Shown: positions 15,434-25,387, counted from the stretch's first letter. The stretch: 39,523 nt of DNA from Kitasatospora phosalacinea (GCF_000717185.1 NZ_JNYE01000074.1:1-39523); one strand, 5' to 3'. The notes: generated by a model not told the origin, from the letters alone. Made by a program: numbers and translations.

Positions 15434-15697
15434 TCAGAAGGACAGCTGCGCGGGCGTGTGGGTGTGGCTCTCGATGCCGGTCGCGGCGCTGCCGATCAGC
15501 TGTCGGGCGAGGTCGTTGCAGGCGCGGGCGGCGGCGAGCTCCTCGCCGACCGCGGTGTCGGCGTCGTCGACGGGGTTGCGCCGGGCGGTGCCGGTGCCGC
15601 GGGCGCCGGGGGCGCTGAAGCCGCTGAGCGCGGCGGTGCAGGTGGTGCGGGACTCGTCCTCGTCGAAGGTCAGGTCGACGACCCAGTGGTTCTGCAT
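15434..15697 (-). CDS. DUF1876 domain protein
   Basis: An 87-aa protein with the DUF1876 pattern: WVVDLTFDEDESRTTCTAAL, then GTGTARRNPVDD and EELAAARACNDLARQLIGSA. The family has a small alpha/beta fold and unknown function, and is common in actinobacteria. A GGAAGGTG box precedes the ATG. It lies downstream of the monooxygenase on the same strand, with a hairpin between them. Confidence 0.8.
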   Translation of the reverse strand: MQNHWVVDLTFDEDESRTTCTAALSGFSAPGARGTGTARRNPVDDADTAVGEELAAARACNDLARQLIGSAATGIESHTHTPAQLSF

Positions 15698-15716
15698 GGC
15701 GGTTCACCTTCCGGGT

Positions 15717-15745
15717 GCGCACCGGCGCACGGGCGGCCGGTGCGC
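15717..15745 (-). terminator. Hairpin between monooxygenase and DUF1876 genes
   Basis: GCGCACCGGC (15717-15726) pairs perfectly with GCCGGTGCGC (15736-15745) around a 9-nt loop. It sits 77 bp past the monooxygenase stop and 20 bp ahead of the DUF1876 start. It could be a terminator or a leader hairpin. Confidence 0.45.
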
Positions 15746-15821
15746 CTCGTTCCCTCCAGCGTCCGCCGCGGCCGGGGGGCCGTCAACAGCCCGCGGTGCG
15801 AGGCCCGCGGCGTGGCGGCGG

Positions 15822-17351
15822 TCAGGGCGCGAAGTGCAGCTCGGGGTCGGTGACGGGGCCGGTGCCGAGCAGGCGGGCGTCCTCGCGGTAGCCGGACGGG
15901 GTGCGCCAGGGCGGCCGGTCGCCCTGCCGGGGGAGCAGGTGGGCGGCGCGGCGCAGGTAGCCCGCGGCGAAGTCGAGCAGCGGGCGGACGGGCATCGCGG
16001 GGTCGGCGGGCTCGGGGCGGCAGATCCGGTGGCCGTGCCGGTCCATGTGGGCGAGCAGGCGGCCGAAGTGGGTGCAGAGCAGGTCGACCTTCAGGGTCCA
16101 GGAGGCGTGCGGGTAGCCGATCGCGAACACCAGGTTGGGGACGCCGGAGAGCATCACGCCCTTGTACGCGACCGTCTCCGCGGGCCGCACCGGCACCCCG
16201 TCCACCCGCAGCGGGATGCCGCCGAGGGCCTGCACCTCCAGCCCGGTGGCGGTGACGACGACGTCCGCGGCGAGTTCCCGCCCGGAGGCCAGCCGGACGC
16301 CGTGCGCGGTGAAGCGCTCGATCCGGTCGGTGATCACGGAGGCCCGGCCGTCGCGGATCGCGGTGAACAGGTCGCCGTCCGGCACCGCGCACAGCCGCTG
16401 GTCCCAGGGGTCGTACGGCGGCCGGAAGTGCTCGTCCACGGGGTAGCCGGGCGGCAGGCGGCGGGCGTTCACCCAGCGGATGATCCGCCGGGCCGCCCCC
16501 GGGTGGCGGCGGCAGAACGCCCAGACGGCCTGCTGCCGGGCGATGTTGCGGCGGCGGGCCAGCGCGTGGCCGCGCCGGTCGCCGAGCAGGCGGCGCAGCA
16601 GGACGGCGGGGCGGTCGCGGCGCGACACCGGCATCACGTACGTCGGGGTGCGCTGCAGCATCGTCACGTGCGCGGCCCGTTCGGCGAGCGCGGGCAGCAG
16701 GGTCACGGCGGTGGCGCCGCTGCCGACGACCAGGACCCGGCGGTCGGCGTGGTCGAGGTCGGCGGGCCAGTGCTGGGGGTGGACGACGGGGCCGGCGAAG
16801 CGCTCCAGGCCGGGCAGCGGCGGGGTGTGGCCGCGGTCGTAGCGGAAGTACCCGGCCGCGCAGAACAGCCAGCCGCAGGTCAGGGTGGTGCGCTCGCCGG
16901 TGCCGGCGTGCTCGACCACGACCGTCCAGCGGGCCCGCGCGGTCGACCAGGACGCGCCGACCACCCGCTGCCGGTAGCGGATCCGCCGCTCCAGCCCGTG
17001 CTCGCGGACGGTCTCGCGCAGGTAGGCGAGGATCTGCGGGCCGCGGGCGATCGACTCCTCCCGGCGCCACGGCTTGAACGCGTAGCCGAAGGTGTACAGG
17101 TCGGAGTCGGAGCGGACGCCCGGGTAGCGGAACAGGTCCCAGGTGCCGCCGCAGCCGTCCCGGGCCTCCAGGATCGCGAAGCTCCGGCCCGGGTGCTCCA
17201 CCGCGAGGTGGCGGCCCGCGCCGATGCCGGAGATCCCGGCGCCGACCACCAGCACGTCCAGGTGCTCGACGTCGTCGTGGGCGGCTGCGGCTGCGGAGGC
17301 TGCGGCGGGCACGGGGCGGCTCCTGGCGGCGGACGGACGGGACGCTCCCAT
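15822..17351 (-). CDS. Flavin-containing monooxygenase, Baeyer-Villiger type
   Basis: A 509-aa FAD/NADPH oxygenase. The FAD Rossmann motif GAGISGIGAG is at residues 37-46, the type I Baeyer-Villiger fingerprint FAGPVVHPQHWP at 185-196 and the NADPH Rossmann motif GSGATA near 210. GGTWDLFRYPGVRSDSD and ATGLEVQALGG complete the class pattern, which includes EthA-like enzymes. It would insert oxygen next to a ketone or oxidise a heteroatom; the substrate is unknown. ATG 17351 removes a 14-residue upstream extension without family similarity. The region 17352-17530 between it and the upstream GNAT gene is filled by 22-bp repeats. Confidence 0.87.
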   Translation of the reverse strand: MGASRPSAARSRPVPAAASAAAAAHDDVEHLDVLVVGAGISGIGAGRHLAVEHPGRSFAILEARDGCGGTWDLFRYPGVRSDSDLYTFGYAFKPWRREESIARGPQILAYLRETVREHGLERRIRYRQRVVGASWSTARARWTVVVEHAGTGERTTLTCGWLFCAAGYFRYDRGHTPPLPGLERFAGPVVHPQHWPADLDHADRRVLVVGSGATAVTLLPALAERAAHVTMLQRTPTYVMPVSRRDRPAVLLRRLLGDRRGHALARRRNIARQQAVWAFCRRHPGAARRIIRWVNARRLPPGYPVDEHFRPPYDPWDQRLCAVPDGDLFTAIRDGRASVITDRIERFTAHGVRLASGRELAADVVVTATGLEVQALGGIPLRVDGVPVRPAETVAYKGVMLSGVPNLVFAIGYPHASWTLKVDLLCTHFGRLLAHMDRHGHRICRPEPADPAMPVRPLLDFAAGYLRRAAHLLPRQGDRPPWRTPSGYREDARLLGTGPVTDPELHFAP

Positions 17352-17427
17352 GATCGCCAACCGGCCCGGCCGCGGCCCAGGTCGGAAGGGCACAACGCCG
17401 GGGCCGGACGGGTGTGGCCTCCGGTCA

Positions 17428-17515
17428 GCGGACGCTCAGCGCGCGCTCGGCGGACGCTCAGCGCGTGCTCGGCGGGCGCTCAGCGTGCGTCCGGCGGGCG
17501 TCCGGGGGCGTTCGG
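17428..17515. repeat. Four 22-bp tandem repeats
   Basis: Units start at 17428, 17450, 17472 and 17494. The first two differ at one position, the third at a few more and the fourth is degenerate. The core is GCGGACGCTCAGCGCG. The array lies between the GNAT stop and the monooxygenase start. It may be a slippage product or a protein- or RNA-binding array; no function is evident. Confidence 0.75.
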
Positions 17516-17530
17516 GGTGCTCGGGGGTGC

Positions 17531-18253
17531 TCAGGGGGTGCGGAAGCCGCGGAAGACCACGTCGGCGCGGCGGACGAAGCCCAGCCGCTCGTACAGCGCG
17601 AGCGCACCGGTGTTGGCGGCCGCCACGTGCAGGAACGGGCGCTCGCCGCGGGCCGCGATCCGGGCGGCGAGCTCGCCGACCAGGTGCGCGGCCAGGCCGC
17701 GGCCGCGGGCCTCGGGGGCGGTGCAGACCGCGGAGACCTCGGTGAAACCCGGCGGGTGCAGGCGCTCGCCCGCCATCGCGAGCAGCGCGCCCCCGCCCCC
17801 GCCCTTGCCGTCGCCGTCGCCGTCGCGGACGCCCAGGTAGGTGCCCAGTTCGCGGGTCCGCGGCCGGAACGGGCCGGGCCGGGTGCGCTCCACCAGCGCC
17901 AGCATCTCGGGCACGTCCGCCGCCCCCAGCTCGACCACCCGCAGCCCCGCGGGCGCGGCCGGACGGACCTCCCGCTGCTGCACCAACTGGTGCCCCTCCA
18001 ACGCGAACTCGGGTTCCCAGCGGTCGGGCGGCAGCGCCGGACAGTTGAACAGGTCCGCGAACTCGCCCGCCCCCAGCAACCCCGCCAGGTCGTCCCACGC
18101 CCCGGGCCCGGGCGCGACACCGACACTGCTGAAACTCGCCACCTCCGGGTCGTACCGCACGGCCTCCCCGCACCGCCGCGCCAGGCGCGCGTGCACCCCG
18201 CCCAACGAGGCCCCCACGGGGTCGTCCAGTACGCCGGTGTCCAGTGCACCCAT
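17531..18253 (-). CDS. GNAT family N-acetyltransferase with glycine-rich insertion
   Basis: A 240-aa protein. The acetyl-CoA-binding half is clear: SAVCTAPEARGRGLAAHLVGE, then FLHVAAANTGALALYERLGF, the FR47-like GNAT pattern. The N-terminal half holds FNCPALPPDRWEP and EFALEGHQLVQQ, seen in a family of actinobacterial acetyltransferases. A DGDGDGKGGGGG insert lies in the beta hairpin ahead of the core. ATG 18253 follows GGAGGG by 11 nt; starts at 18289 and 18295 are possible. Substrate unknown. Confidence 0.78.
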   Translation of the reverse strand: MGALDTGVLDDPVGASLGGVHARLARRCGEAVRYDPEVASFSSVGVAPGPGAWDDLAGLLGAGEFADLFNCPALPPDRWEPEFALEGHQLVQQREVRPAAPAGLRVVELGAADVPEMLALVERTRPGPFRPRTRELGTYLGVRDGDGDGKGGGGGALLAMAGERLHPPGFTEVSAVCTAPEARGRGLAAHLVGELAARIAARGERPFLHVAAANTGALALYERLGFVRRADVVFRGFRTP

Positions 18254-18335
18254 GTCCTCGGATCCCTCCGGTCGATCGCTCCACCCCATGATCACCCACC
18301 CACCGCCCCCACCCCCGCAGGCATTTGCCCGCCCC

Positions 18336-18524
18336 GTTCGTTCCCGTCGTCCACGGCCCGCCGCAGGCGCGGTCGCGGGGGGCGAGGGCGGTGTGGCGGC
18401 CGTCGGGTGCGACTTCGACGCGGGCCCGCCCGCCGCAGGCGCTCGCCCGGCCCGCCCGCGTTGTCCAGGGCCTGCGCCGCTGGCTTTCGCGTGGCCTGCT
18501 CCGGCCGCTTGCCCGCCGCAGGCG
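18336..18524. repeat. Direct repeat, copy 1
   Basis: A 189-bp segment repeated almost exactly at 18539-18750. Both contain several GCCCGCCGCAGGCG-like cores. No convincing protein is encoded in any frame; the open frames are high-GC artefacts. The whole gap 18254-18776 between the GNAT gene and the mcr promoter consists mainly of this duplication, and I see no other feature in it. Confidence 0.85.
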
Positions 18525-18538
18525 TTCGTCCGGCTCCT

Positions 18539-18750
18539 GTTCGTTCCCGTCGTCCACGGCCCGCCGCAGGCGCGGTCGCAGGGGGCGTGGCGGGGTGGGG
18601 TGGTTGGGTGAGGGCGGTGCGGCGGCCGTCGGGTGCGACTTCGACGCGGGCCCGCCCGCCGCAGACGTTCGCCCGGCCCGCCCGCGTTGTCCAGGGCCTG
18701 CGCCGCTGGCTTTCGCGTGGCCTGCTCCGGCCGCTTGCCCGCCGCAGGCG
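18539..18750. repeat. Direct repeat, copy 2
   Basis: This is the second copy of 18336-18524, offset by 203 bp at the left end and 226 bp further right because of a 23-bp net insertion near 18580-18610. Apart from that insert only a few substitutions are seen, so the duplication is recent. It ends about 27 bp before the mcr promoter. Confidence 0.85.
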
Positions 18751-18776
18751 CGGTCGTGCGGGGCGTGGCGGGCTCT

Positions 18777-18829
18777 TGTTACCGGCGAGTCACGTCCCTA
18801 TCATCGCCACTGTGACAGCTTCACTGTCA
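18777..18829 (+). promoter_or_regulatory. Promoter and operator of the branched-acyl-CoA operon
   Basis: TTGTTA (18777-18782), 16 nt and TATCAT (18799-18804) form a good promoter. Just downstream TGACAG-CTTCA-CTGTCA (18813-18829) is a perfect palindrome over the expected start point. The 12-mer CACTGTGACAGC (18808-18819) recurs exactly at 25409-25420 in front of the MerR gene. A repressor bound here would block initiation. The Shine-Dalgarno GGGAGG follows at about 18836. Confidence 0.65.
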
Positions 18830-18849
18830 AACCTGGGAGGCGGTCGACG

Positions 18850-20013
18850 ATGACCCCCGCAACACCCCCCGCCACACCCCCGTCCCGCCCGTCCGGCCCG
18901 TTGGCGGGGGTGCGGGTGCTGGAGCTCGCGGGCATCGGGCCCGGGCCGTTCGCGGCGATGCTGCTGGCGGACCTGGGGGCGGACGTGGTGCGGGTCGACC
19001 GGCCCGGTGGGCAGGGGCTCGGGCCGGAGCCGGCGCGTGACCTGACCAACCGGAACAAGCGGTCGGTGCTGGTCGACCTGAAGGCACCGGAGGGCGTCGC
19101 CGCGGTGCTCGACCTCGCGGCCCGCGCGGACCTGCTGGTCGAGGGCTGGCGGCCCGGTGTCGCGGAGCGGCTCGGGATCGGGCCGGACGCCTGCCTGGCC
19201 CGCAACCCGGCGCTGGTGTACGGGCGGATGACCGGCTGGGGGCAGGACGGGCCGCTGGCCCAGCGGGCCGGGCACGACGTCACGTACCTGGCGACCTCCG
19301 GCCTGCTGGGGTTGATCGGGGCGGCCGACGGGCCCCCGGCCGTCCCGGCGAACCTGCTCGGCGACTACGCGGGCGGCTCGCTGTACCTGGTGGTCGGCCT
19401 GCTGGCCGCCCTGCACCACGCCCGCGCGACCGGCACCGGCCAGGTCGTCGACGCCGCGATCGTGGACGGCGCCGCGCACCTGTCCACCATGCTGTGGGGC
19501 CTGGTCGACGCGGGGCTCTGGCAGGACCGCCGCGGCGTCAACCTGCTGGACGGCGGCGCCCCCTGGTACGGGACGTACGAGACCTCGGACGGCCGCTGGA
19601 TGGCGGTCGGCCCGCTGGAGCCGCGCTTCTACGCCGAGTTCGCCCGGCTGCTGGAGCTGGGCCCGGACGCCCCTGAGCAGTACGACCTGCCGCGCTGGCC
19701 CGAGCTGCGGGCCGTCCTCGCGGCCCGCTTCGCGACCCGCACCCAGGCCGAGTGGACGGAGCTGTTCGCCGACCACGACGCCTGCGTGGCCCCCGTCCTG
19801 ACGCTCGGCCAGGCCGCCGCGCACCCGCACCTGGCCGCCCGCGGCAGCTACACCGAGCACGGCGGCGTCCGCCAGCCCGGCACCGCCCCGCGCTTCTCCG
19901 CCACCCCGGGCGCGCTGCGCACCCCGCCCGCCCGGCCCGGCGAGCACACCGCGGAGGTGGCCCGCGACTGGGCCGTCCCCGGCCTGGACTCCCTTGCCCC
20001 GCACACCTCCTGA
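18850..20013 (+). CDS. mcr: Alpha-methylacyl-CoA racemase (CaiB/BaiF family)
   Basis: A 387-aa enzyme that interconverts (2R)- and (2S)-2-methylacyl-CoA, so that branched chains can enter beta-oxidation. It follows the Mycobacterium tuberculosis racemase closely: LELAGIGPGPFAAMLLADLG, RMTGWGQDGPLAQRAGHD, GQVVDAAIVDGAAHL and VGPLEPRFY. The catalytic residues H126, D156 and E241 of that enzyme fall at H142, D172 and E257, all with the same offset of 16, as expected for a racemase and not for a formyl- or carnitine-CoA transferase. ATG 18850 has a GGGAGG box. It is the first gene of a four-gene operon. Confidence 0.88.
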   Translation: MTPATPPATPPSRPSGPLAGVRVLELAGIGPGPFAAMLLADLGADVVRVDRPGGQGLGPEPARDLTNRNKRSVLVDLKAPEGVAAVLDLAARADLLVEGWRPGVAERLGIGPDACLARNPALVYGRMTGWGQDGPLAQRAGHDVTYLATSGLLGLIGAADGPPAVPANLLGDYAGGSLYLVVGLLAALHHARATGTGQVVDAAIVDGAAHLSTMLWGLVDAGLWQDRRGVNLLDGGAPWYGTYETSDGRWMAVGPLEPRFYAEFARLLELGPDAPEQYDLPRWPELRAVLAARFATRTQAEWTELFADHDACVAPVLTLGQAAAHPHLAARGSYTEHGGVRQPGTAPRFSATPGALRTPPARPGEHTAEVARDWAVPGLDSLAPHTS

Positions 20014-20037
20014 CCCCCCGAAGGAAGGAACCCGCCC

Positions 20038-21180
20038 GTGCAGCGCGAGCTCTACACCGAGGAGCACGAGGACTTCCGCGCCACCGTCCGGGCCTTCCTC
20101 GCCCGGGAGGTCGCCCCGCACCACGCCCGCTGGGAGCAGCAGGGCGTCGTCGACCGCTCGGCCTGGCTGGCCGCCGGGAGGGCCGGGCTGCTCGGCCTGG
20201 CGGTGGAGGAGCGGTACGGGGGCGGGGGCAGCGCCGACTTCCGGTTCGCCGCGGTGCTGGCCGAGGAGTTCGTCCGGGCCGGGGCCAGCGGCCTGGCCGT
20301 CGGCCTGCACAACGACGTCATCGGCCCGTACCTGACCGGCCTGGCCACCGAGGAGCAGAAGGAGCGCTGGCTGCCCGGGTTCTGCTCGGGCGAGCTGGTC
20401 ACCGCGATCGCGATGACCGAGCCGGAGACCGGCTCCGACCTCCAGGCGATCCGCACCACCGCCGTCGACGCGGGCGACCACTACCTGCTGAACGGCGCGA
20501 AGACCTTCATCTCCAACGGCATCCTGGCCGACCTGGTCGTGGTGGTCGCCAGGACCACCGCCGAGGGCGGCGCGTACGGGCTGAGCCTGCTGGTGGTGGA
20601 GCGCGGCACGCTGGGCTTCGAGCGCGGCCGCAACCTCGACAAGATCGGCCAGAAGGCCCAGGACACCGCCGAGTTGTTCTTCCGCGACGCCCGGGTGCCG
20701 AAGGCCAACCTGCTCGGCGAGGAGCACCAGGGCTTCCTGTACCTGATGCGCAACCTGGCCCAGGAGCGGCTGACCATCGCGGTCGCCGCGATCGCCGCCG
20801 CCGAGGCCGTCCTCGCGGAGACCATCGGGTACGTCAAGCAGCGCACCGCGTTCGGCCGCCCGCTGGCCGGGCTGCAGCACGTCCGGTTCGAGATCGCCGA
20901 GCTGGCCACCGAGTGCGCCGTCACCCGCGCGTTCGTGGACCGCTGCGTGAGCGAGCACAACCGGTACGCGCTGACCCCGGTGGACGCCTCGATGGCCAAG
21001 TGGTGGGCCACCGAGCTGCAGAAGCGCACCGCCGACCGCTGCCTGCAACTGCACGGCGGCTCCGGCTACATGAGTGACAGCGCGGTCGCCCGGGCGTTCA
21101 CCGACGGGCGCGTCCAGACCATCTACGGCGGCACCACCGAGATCATGAAAGAGATCGTCGGCCGCGCGCTCCTGGCCTGA
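20038..21180 (+). CDS. Acyl-CoA dehydrogenase, long-chain (LCAD) type
   Basis: A 380-aa FAD enzyme catalysing the first, alpha,beta-dehydrogenating step of beta-oxidation. MTEPETGSDLQAIRT is the FAD/substrate motif. The C-terminal half tracks vertebrate LCAD: TIGYVKQRTAFGRPLAGLQ, MAKWWATELQ, LQLHGGSGYM and IYGGTTEIMKEIV. The catalytic base is probably E243 in AQERL, the position used by LCAD and isovaleryl-CoA dehydrogenase, since the late YEGT glutamate is Gly here. GTG 20038 begins 24 bp after the racemase gene with an AAGGAAGG box. LCAD types accept branched acyl-CoAs, which suits the racemase neighbour. Confidence 0.88.
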   Translation: MQRELYTEEHEDFRATVRAFLAREVAPHHARWEQQGVVDRSAWLAAGRAGLLGLAVEERYGGGGSADFRFAAVLAEEFVRAGASGLAVGLHNDVIGPYLTGLATEEQKERWLPGFCSGELVTAIAMTEPETGSDLQAIRTTAVDAGDHYLLNGAKTFISNGILADLVVVVARTTAEGGAYGLSLLVVERGTLGFERGRNLDKIGQKAQDTAELFFRDARVPKANLLGEEHQGFLYLMRNLAQERLTIAVAAIAAAEAVLAETIGYVKQRTAFGRPLAGLQHVRFEIAELATECAVTRAFVDRCVSEHNRYALTPVDASMAKWWATELQKRTADRCLQLHGGSGYMSDSAVARAFTDGRVQTIYGGTTEIMKEIVGRALLA

Positions 21181-21216
21181 AGTCCCCCTGAACCCTGTTT
21201 GAGAGGCGTCCACACC

Positions 21217-22437
<1,221 letters not shown>

Positions 22438-22478
22438 CCACTCGTCAACTCACGTACTCACCCAAGGACTTCACAGAC

Positions 22479-24641
22479 ATGACCGACGTGAGCAGCCCCA
22501 TCCGCTGGGAGCAGGACCAGGACGGCGTGGTCACCCTCGTCCTCGACGACCCCGCCCAGTCCGCCAACACCATGAACGCCGCGTTCACCGACGCGCTCGA
22601 AGGGGTCGTCGAACGGCTCGCCGCCACCGAGGAGTTGACCGGCGTCGTCGTCACCTCGGCGAAGAAGACCTTCTTCGCGGGCGGTGACCTCAAACTGCTC
22701 TCCGCGGCCCAGCCCGAGGACGCCGAGCGGGTGTTCGCCGACTCGATGCGGATCAAGCGGGCGCTGCGCCGCCTGGAGACGCTCGGCAAGCCGGTGGTCG
22801 CCGCGATCAACGGCGCGGCCCTCGGCGGCGGCCTGGAGATCGCCCTCGCCTGCCACCACCGGATCGCCCTGGACGCCCCCGGCAGCAAGATCGGCCTGCC
22901 CGAGGTCACCCTCGGCCTGCTGCCCGGCGGCGGCGGGGTGGTGCGCACCGTGCGGATGCTCGGCATCACCGACGCCCTGCTCAAGGTGCTCCTCCAAGGG
23001 CAGCAGTACCGTCCGGCCCAGGCCCTGGAGAACGGCCTGGTGCACGAACTCGCCGCCACCGCCGAGGAGATGGACGCCAAGGCGCGCGCCTTCATCGCCG
23101 CCCACCCGACCAGCCTCCAGCCCTGGGACACCAAGGGGTACAAGATCCCCGGCGGCACGCCCAGCACCCCCGCGCTCGCCGCCAACCTGCCCGCCTTCCC
23201 CGCCAACCTGCGCAAGCAGCTGAACGGCGCGCCCTACCCGGCGCCGCGCAACATCCTGGCCGCGGCCGTGGAGAGCAGCCAGGTCGACGTGGACACCGCG
23301 TTCGCGATCGAGGCCCGGTACTTCACCGAACTCGCCTGCGGGCCCACCTCCAAGAACATGATCCGGGCCTTCTTCTTCGACATGCAGGCCGTCAACTCCG
23401 GCGCCTCCCGCCCGAGTTCGGTGCCCGCCCGGAAGGCCGCGAAGGTCGCCGTACTGGGCGCGGGCATGATGGGCGCGGGCATCGCGTACTCCTGCGCCAG
23501 GGCGGGTCTGGAGGTCCTGCTCAAGGACGTCACCCGGGAGGCCGCCGAACGCGGAAAGGCCTACAGCGCGGGCCTGTTGGACAAGCAGGTGGCCCGCGGC
23601 CGGATGACCGCCGACGAGCGCGCCGCGCTGCTGGCCCGGATCACCCCGACCGCGGACGCCGCCGACCTGGCCGGCTGCGACACCGTCATCGAGGCGGTCT
23701 TCGAGAACCCCGAGCTCAAGCACAAGGTGTTCCAGGAGGTCCAGCACGTGGTCGCGCCCGACGCGCTGCTGTGCTCCAACACCTCCACCCTGCCGATCGG
23801 CCTGCTCGCCGAGGGCGTCGAGCGGCCCGCCGACTTCATCGGCCTGCACTTCTTCTCACCCGTCGACAAGATGCCGCTGGTCGAGATCATCCGCGGCCCG
23901 CGCACCGGCGACGAGGCCCTCGCCCGGGCCTTCGACCTCGTCCGGCAGATCCGCAAGACCCCGATCGTGGTCAACGACTCCCGCGGCTTCTTCACCTCCC
24001 GGGTGATCGGCCAGTTCCTCAACGAGGGCGTCGCGATGATCGGCGAGGGCCTCGACCCGTCCTCCGTCGAACAGGCCGCCGCCCAGGCCGGCTACCCCGC
24101 CAAGGTCCTCGCGCTGCTGGACGAACTCACCCTCACCCTGCCGCGCAAGATCCGCAACGAGGCCCGCCGCGCCGTCGAGGAGTCCGGCGGCACCTGGACC
24201 GCCCACCCCGGCGAGGCCGTCATGGACCGGATGCTCGACGAGTTCGACCGCCCCGGCCGCAGCGGCGGCGCGGGCTTCTACGAGTACGCCGACGGGCGCC
24301 GCACCCGGCTCTGGCCCGGCCTGCGCGAACACTTCGCCCGCCCCGGCGCGGAGATCCCGTTCGCGGACATGAAGGAGCGGATGCTGTTCGCCGAGGCCAT
24401 CGACTCGATCCGCTGCCTCGACGAGAACGTCCTCACCTCCGCCGCCGACGCCAACATCGGCTCCGTCCTCGGCATCGGCTTCCCCGCCTGGACCGGCGGC
24501 GTCCTCCAGTACGTCAACGGCTACCCCGGCGGCCCGGCCGGCTTCACCGCCCGCGCCCGCGAACTCGCCGCCGCCTACGGCGAACGCTTCACCCCGCCCG
24601 CCTCCCTGGTCGCCCTCGCCGAGAGCGGCGGCCGCTACTGA
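22479..24641 (+). CDS. fadB: Fused enoyl-CoA hydratase / 3-hydroxyacyl-CoA dehydrogenase
   Basis: A 720-aa bifunctional enzyme. The N-terminal crotonase domain has both catalytic glutamates, E120 (AALGGGLEIAL) and E142 (IGLPEVTLGLLPGGGG). The NAD domain begins at VAVLGAGMMGAGIAYS (about 324) with GxGxxG, and the dehydrogenase His is H457 in IGLHFFSPVDKMPLVEII. With the thiolase it makes a complete hydration-oxidation-thiolysis set. ATG 22479 follows a CAAGGA box. Its stop overlaps the stop of the convergent MerR gene by 7 bp, leaving no room for an ordinary terminator. Confidence 0.92.
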   Translation: MTDVSSPIRWEQDQDGVVTLVLDDPAQSANTMNAAFTDALEGVVERLAATEELTGVVVTSAKKTFFAGGDLKLLSAAQPEDAERVFADSMRIKRALRRLETLGKPVVAAINGAALGGGLEIALACHHRIALDAPGSKIGLPEVTLGLLPGGGGVVRTVRMLGITDALLKVLLQGQQYRPAQALENGLVHELAATAEEMDAKARAFIAAHPTSLQPWDTKGYKIPGGTPSTPALAANLPAFPANLRKQLNGAPYPAPRNILAAAVESSQVDVDTAFAIEARYFTELACGPTSKNMIRAFFFDMQAVNSGASRPSSVPARKAAKVAVLGAGMMGAGIAYSCARAGLEVLLKDVTREAAERGKAYSAGLLDKQVARGRMTADERAALLARITPTADAADLAGCDTVIEAVFENPELKHKVFQEVQHVVAPDALLCSNTSTLPIGLLAEGVERPADFIGLHFFSPVDKMPLVEIIRGPRTGDEALARAFDLVRQIRKTPIVVNDSRGFFTSRVIGQFLNEGVAMIGEGLDPSSVEQAAAQAGYPAKVLALLDELTLTLPRKIRNEARRAVEESGGTWTAHPGEAVMDRMLDEFDRPGRSGGAGFYEYADGRRTRLWPGLREHFARPGAEIPFADMKERMLFAEAIDSIRCLDENVLTSAADANIGSVLGIGFPAWTGGVLQYVNGYPGGPAGFTARARELAAAYGERFTPPASLVALAESGGRY

Positions 24642-25387
24642 GCACTCCCGGGGCCCGCCCCCTCGTCCTCCTCGCGGGGGCGGGCCAGCTCCTCCGCCAG
24701 CGACCGCTGGAACGCCGTCACCAGCGCCTGCACCACCACCGGCTGGATCCGGTCCGTCAACTCCCGCATCCGCTCCAGCTCCGCGGCCTCCGGCCCGCTC
24801 TCCCGGTACGGGCGCCACACCGTGTCCCGGAACAGCCGGTGCAGGTCGTGCGCCGTCGCCCGGCTGTGCAGCCGCACCACCGCCCGCGCCGCCACCAGCG
24901 TCTCCAGCGGGATCGGCACGTCCAGCACCCGCACCCCCAGCGGCAGCAGGCCCGGATCGACCTTGAACACCCCCGGGTCGTCGGTGCGGTGCAGCGCGCC
25001 CATCGCCGTCAGCGCGTCCAGGTCCGCATCCGACAGCGGCCGCCCGGCCCGCCGCTCCACCTGCTCCCGGCTCGCCTCCTCGGCCGACTCCGGCGTCCAG
25101 GACGCCACCAGGGCCCGGTGGATCGCCAAGTCCAACTCACCGATGTCCTGCGGCAGTTGCGCCAAGTACCGTTCGATCGCGGCCAGCGTCAGCCCCTGCC
25201 GCTGCAACTCCTCGATCAGCTCCAACCGCCCCAGGTGCTCGGCCCCGTACCACCCCACCCGCCGCGCCCCCAGCTCCGGCGGCGGCAGCAGCCCCTTCGC
25301 CCCGTAGAACCGCAGCGTCCGCACCGTCACCCCGGCCCGCCCCGCCAACTCCTCCACCGTCCACCGCGGCCCGTGCCCGTCCACCAC
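24635..25387 (-). CDS. MerR family regulator, likely controller of the branched-acyl-CoA operon
   Basis: A 250-aa protein. The MerR helix-turn-helix is plain: WTVEELAGRAGVTVRTLRFY, then GLLPPPELGARRVGWYGAEH and LELIEELQRQGLTLAAIERYL. The C-terminal part (about residues 100-240) is larger than in metal-sensing MerR proteins and mostly helical, suiting an acyl-CoA-type ligand (inference). No metal-binding Cys cluster is seen. GTG 25387 is chosen because a longer start would place the operator inside the gene. The operator at 25409-25430, 22 bp upstream, matches the one in front of mcr, so autoregulation and control of the convergent operon are both likely. Confidence 0.82.
   Translation of the reverse strand: MVDGHGPRWTVEELAGRAGVTVRTLRFYGAKGLLPPPELGARRVGWYGAEHLGRLELIEELQRQGLTLAAIERYLAQLPQDIGELDLAIHRALVASWTPESAEEASREQVERRAGRPLSDADLDALTAMGALHRTDDPGVFKVDPGLLPLGVRVLDVPIPLETLVAARAVVRLHSRATAHDLHRLFRDTVWRPYRESGPEAAELERMRELTDRIQPVVVQALVTAFQRSLAEELARPREEDEGAGPGSAQ

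Noticed and set aside
17428..17515. CRISPR array
   Set aside because: The units are contiguous with no spacers, and no cas gene is present.
18254..18849. Possible protein-coding content in the duplicated region
   Set aside because: Open frames exist on both strands, but both copies give repetitive Pro/Arg/Ala sequence without a start signal or family pattern.
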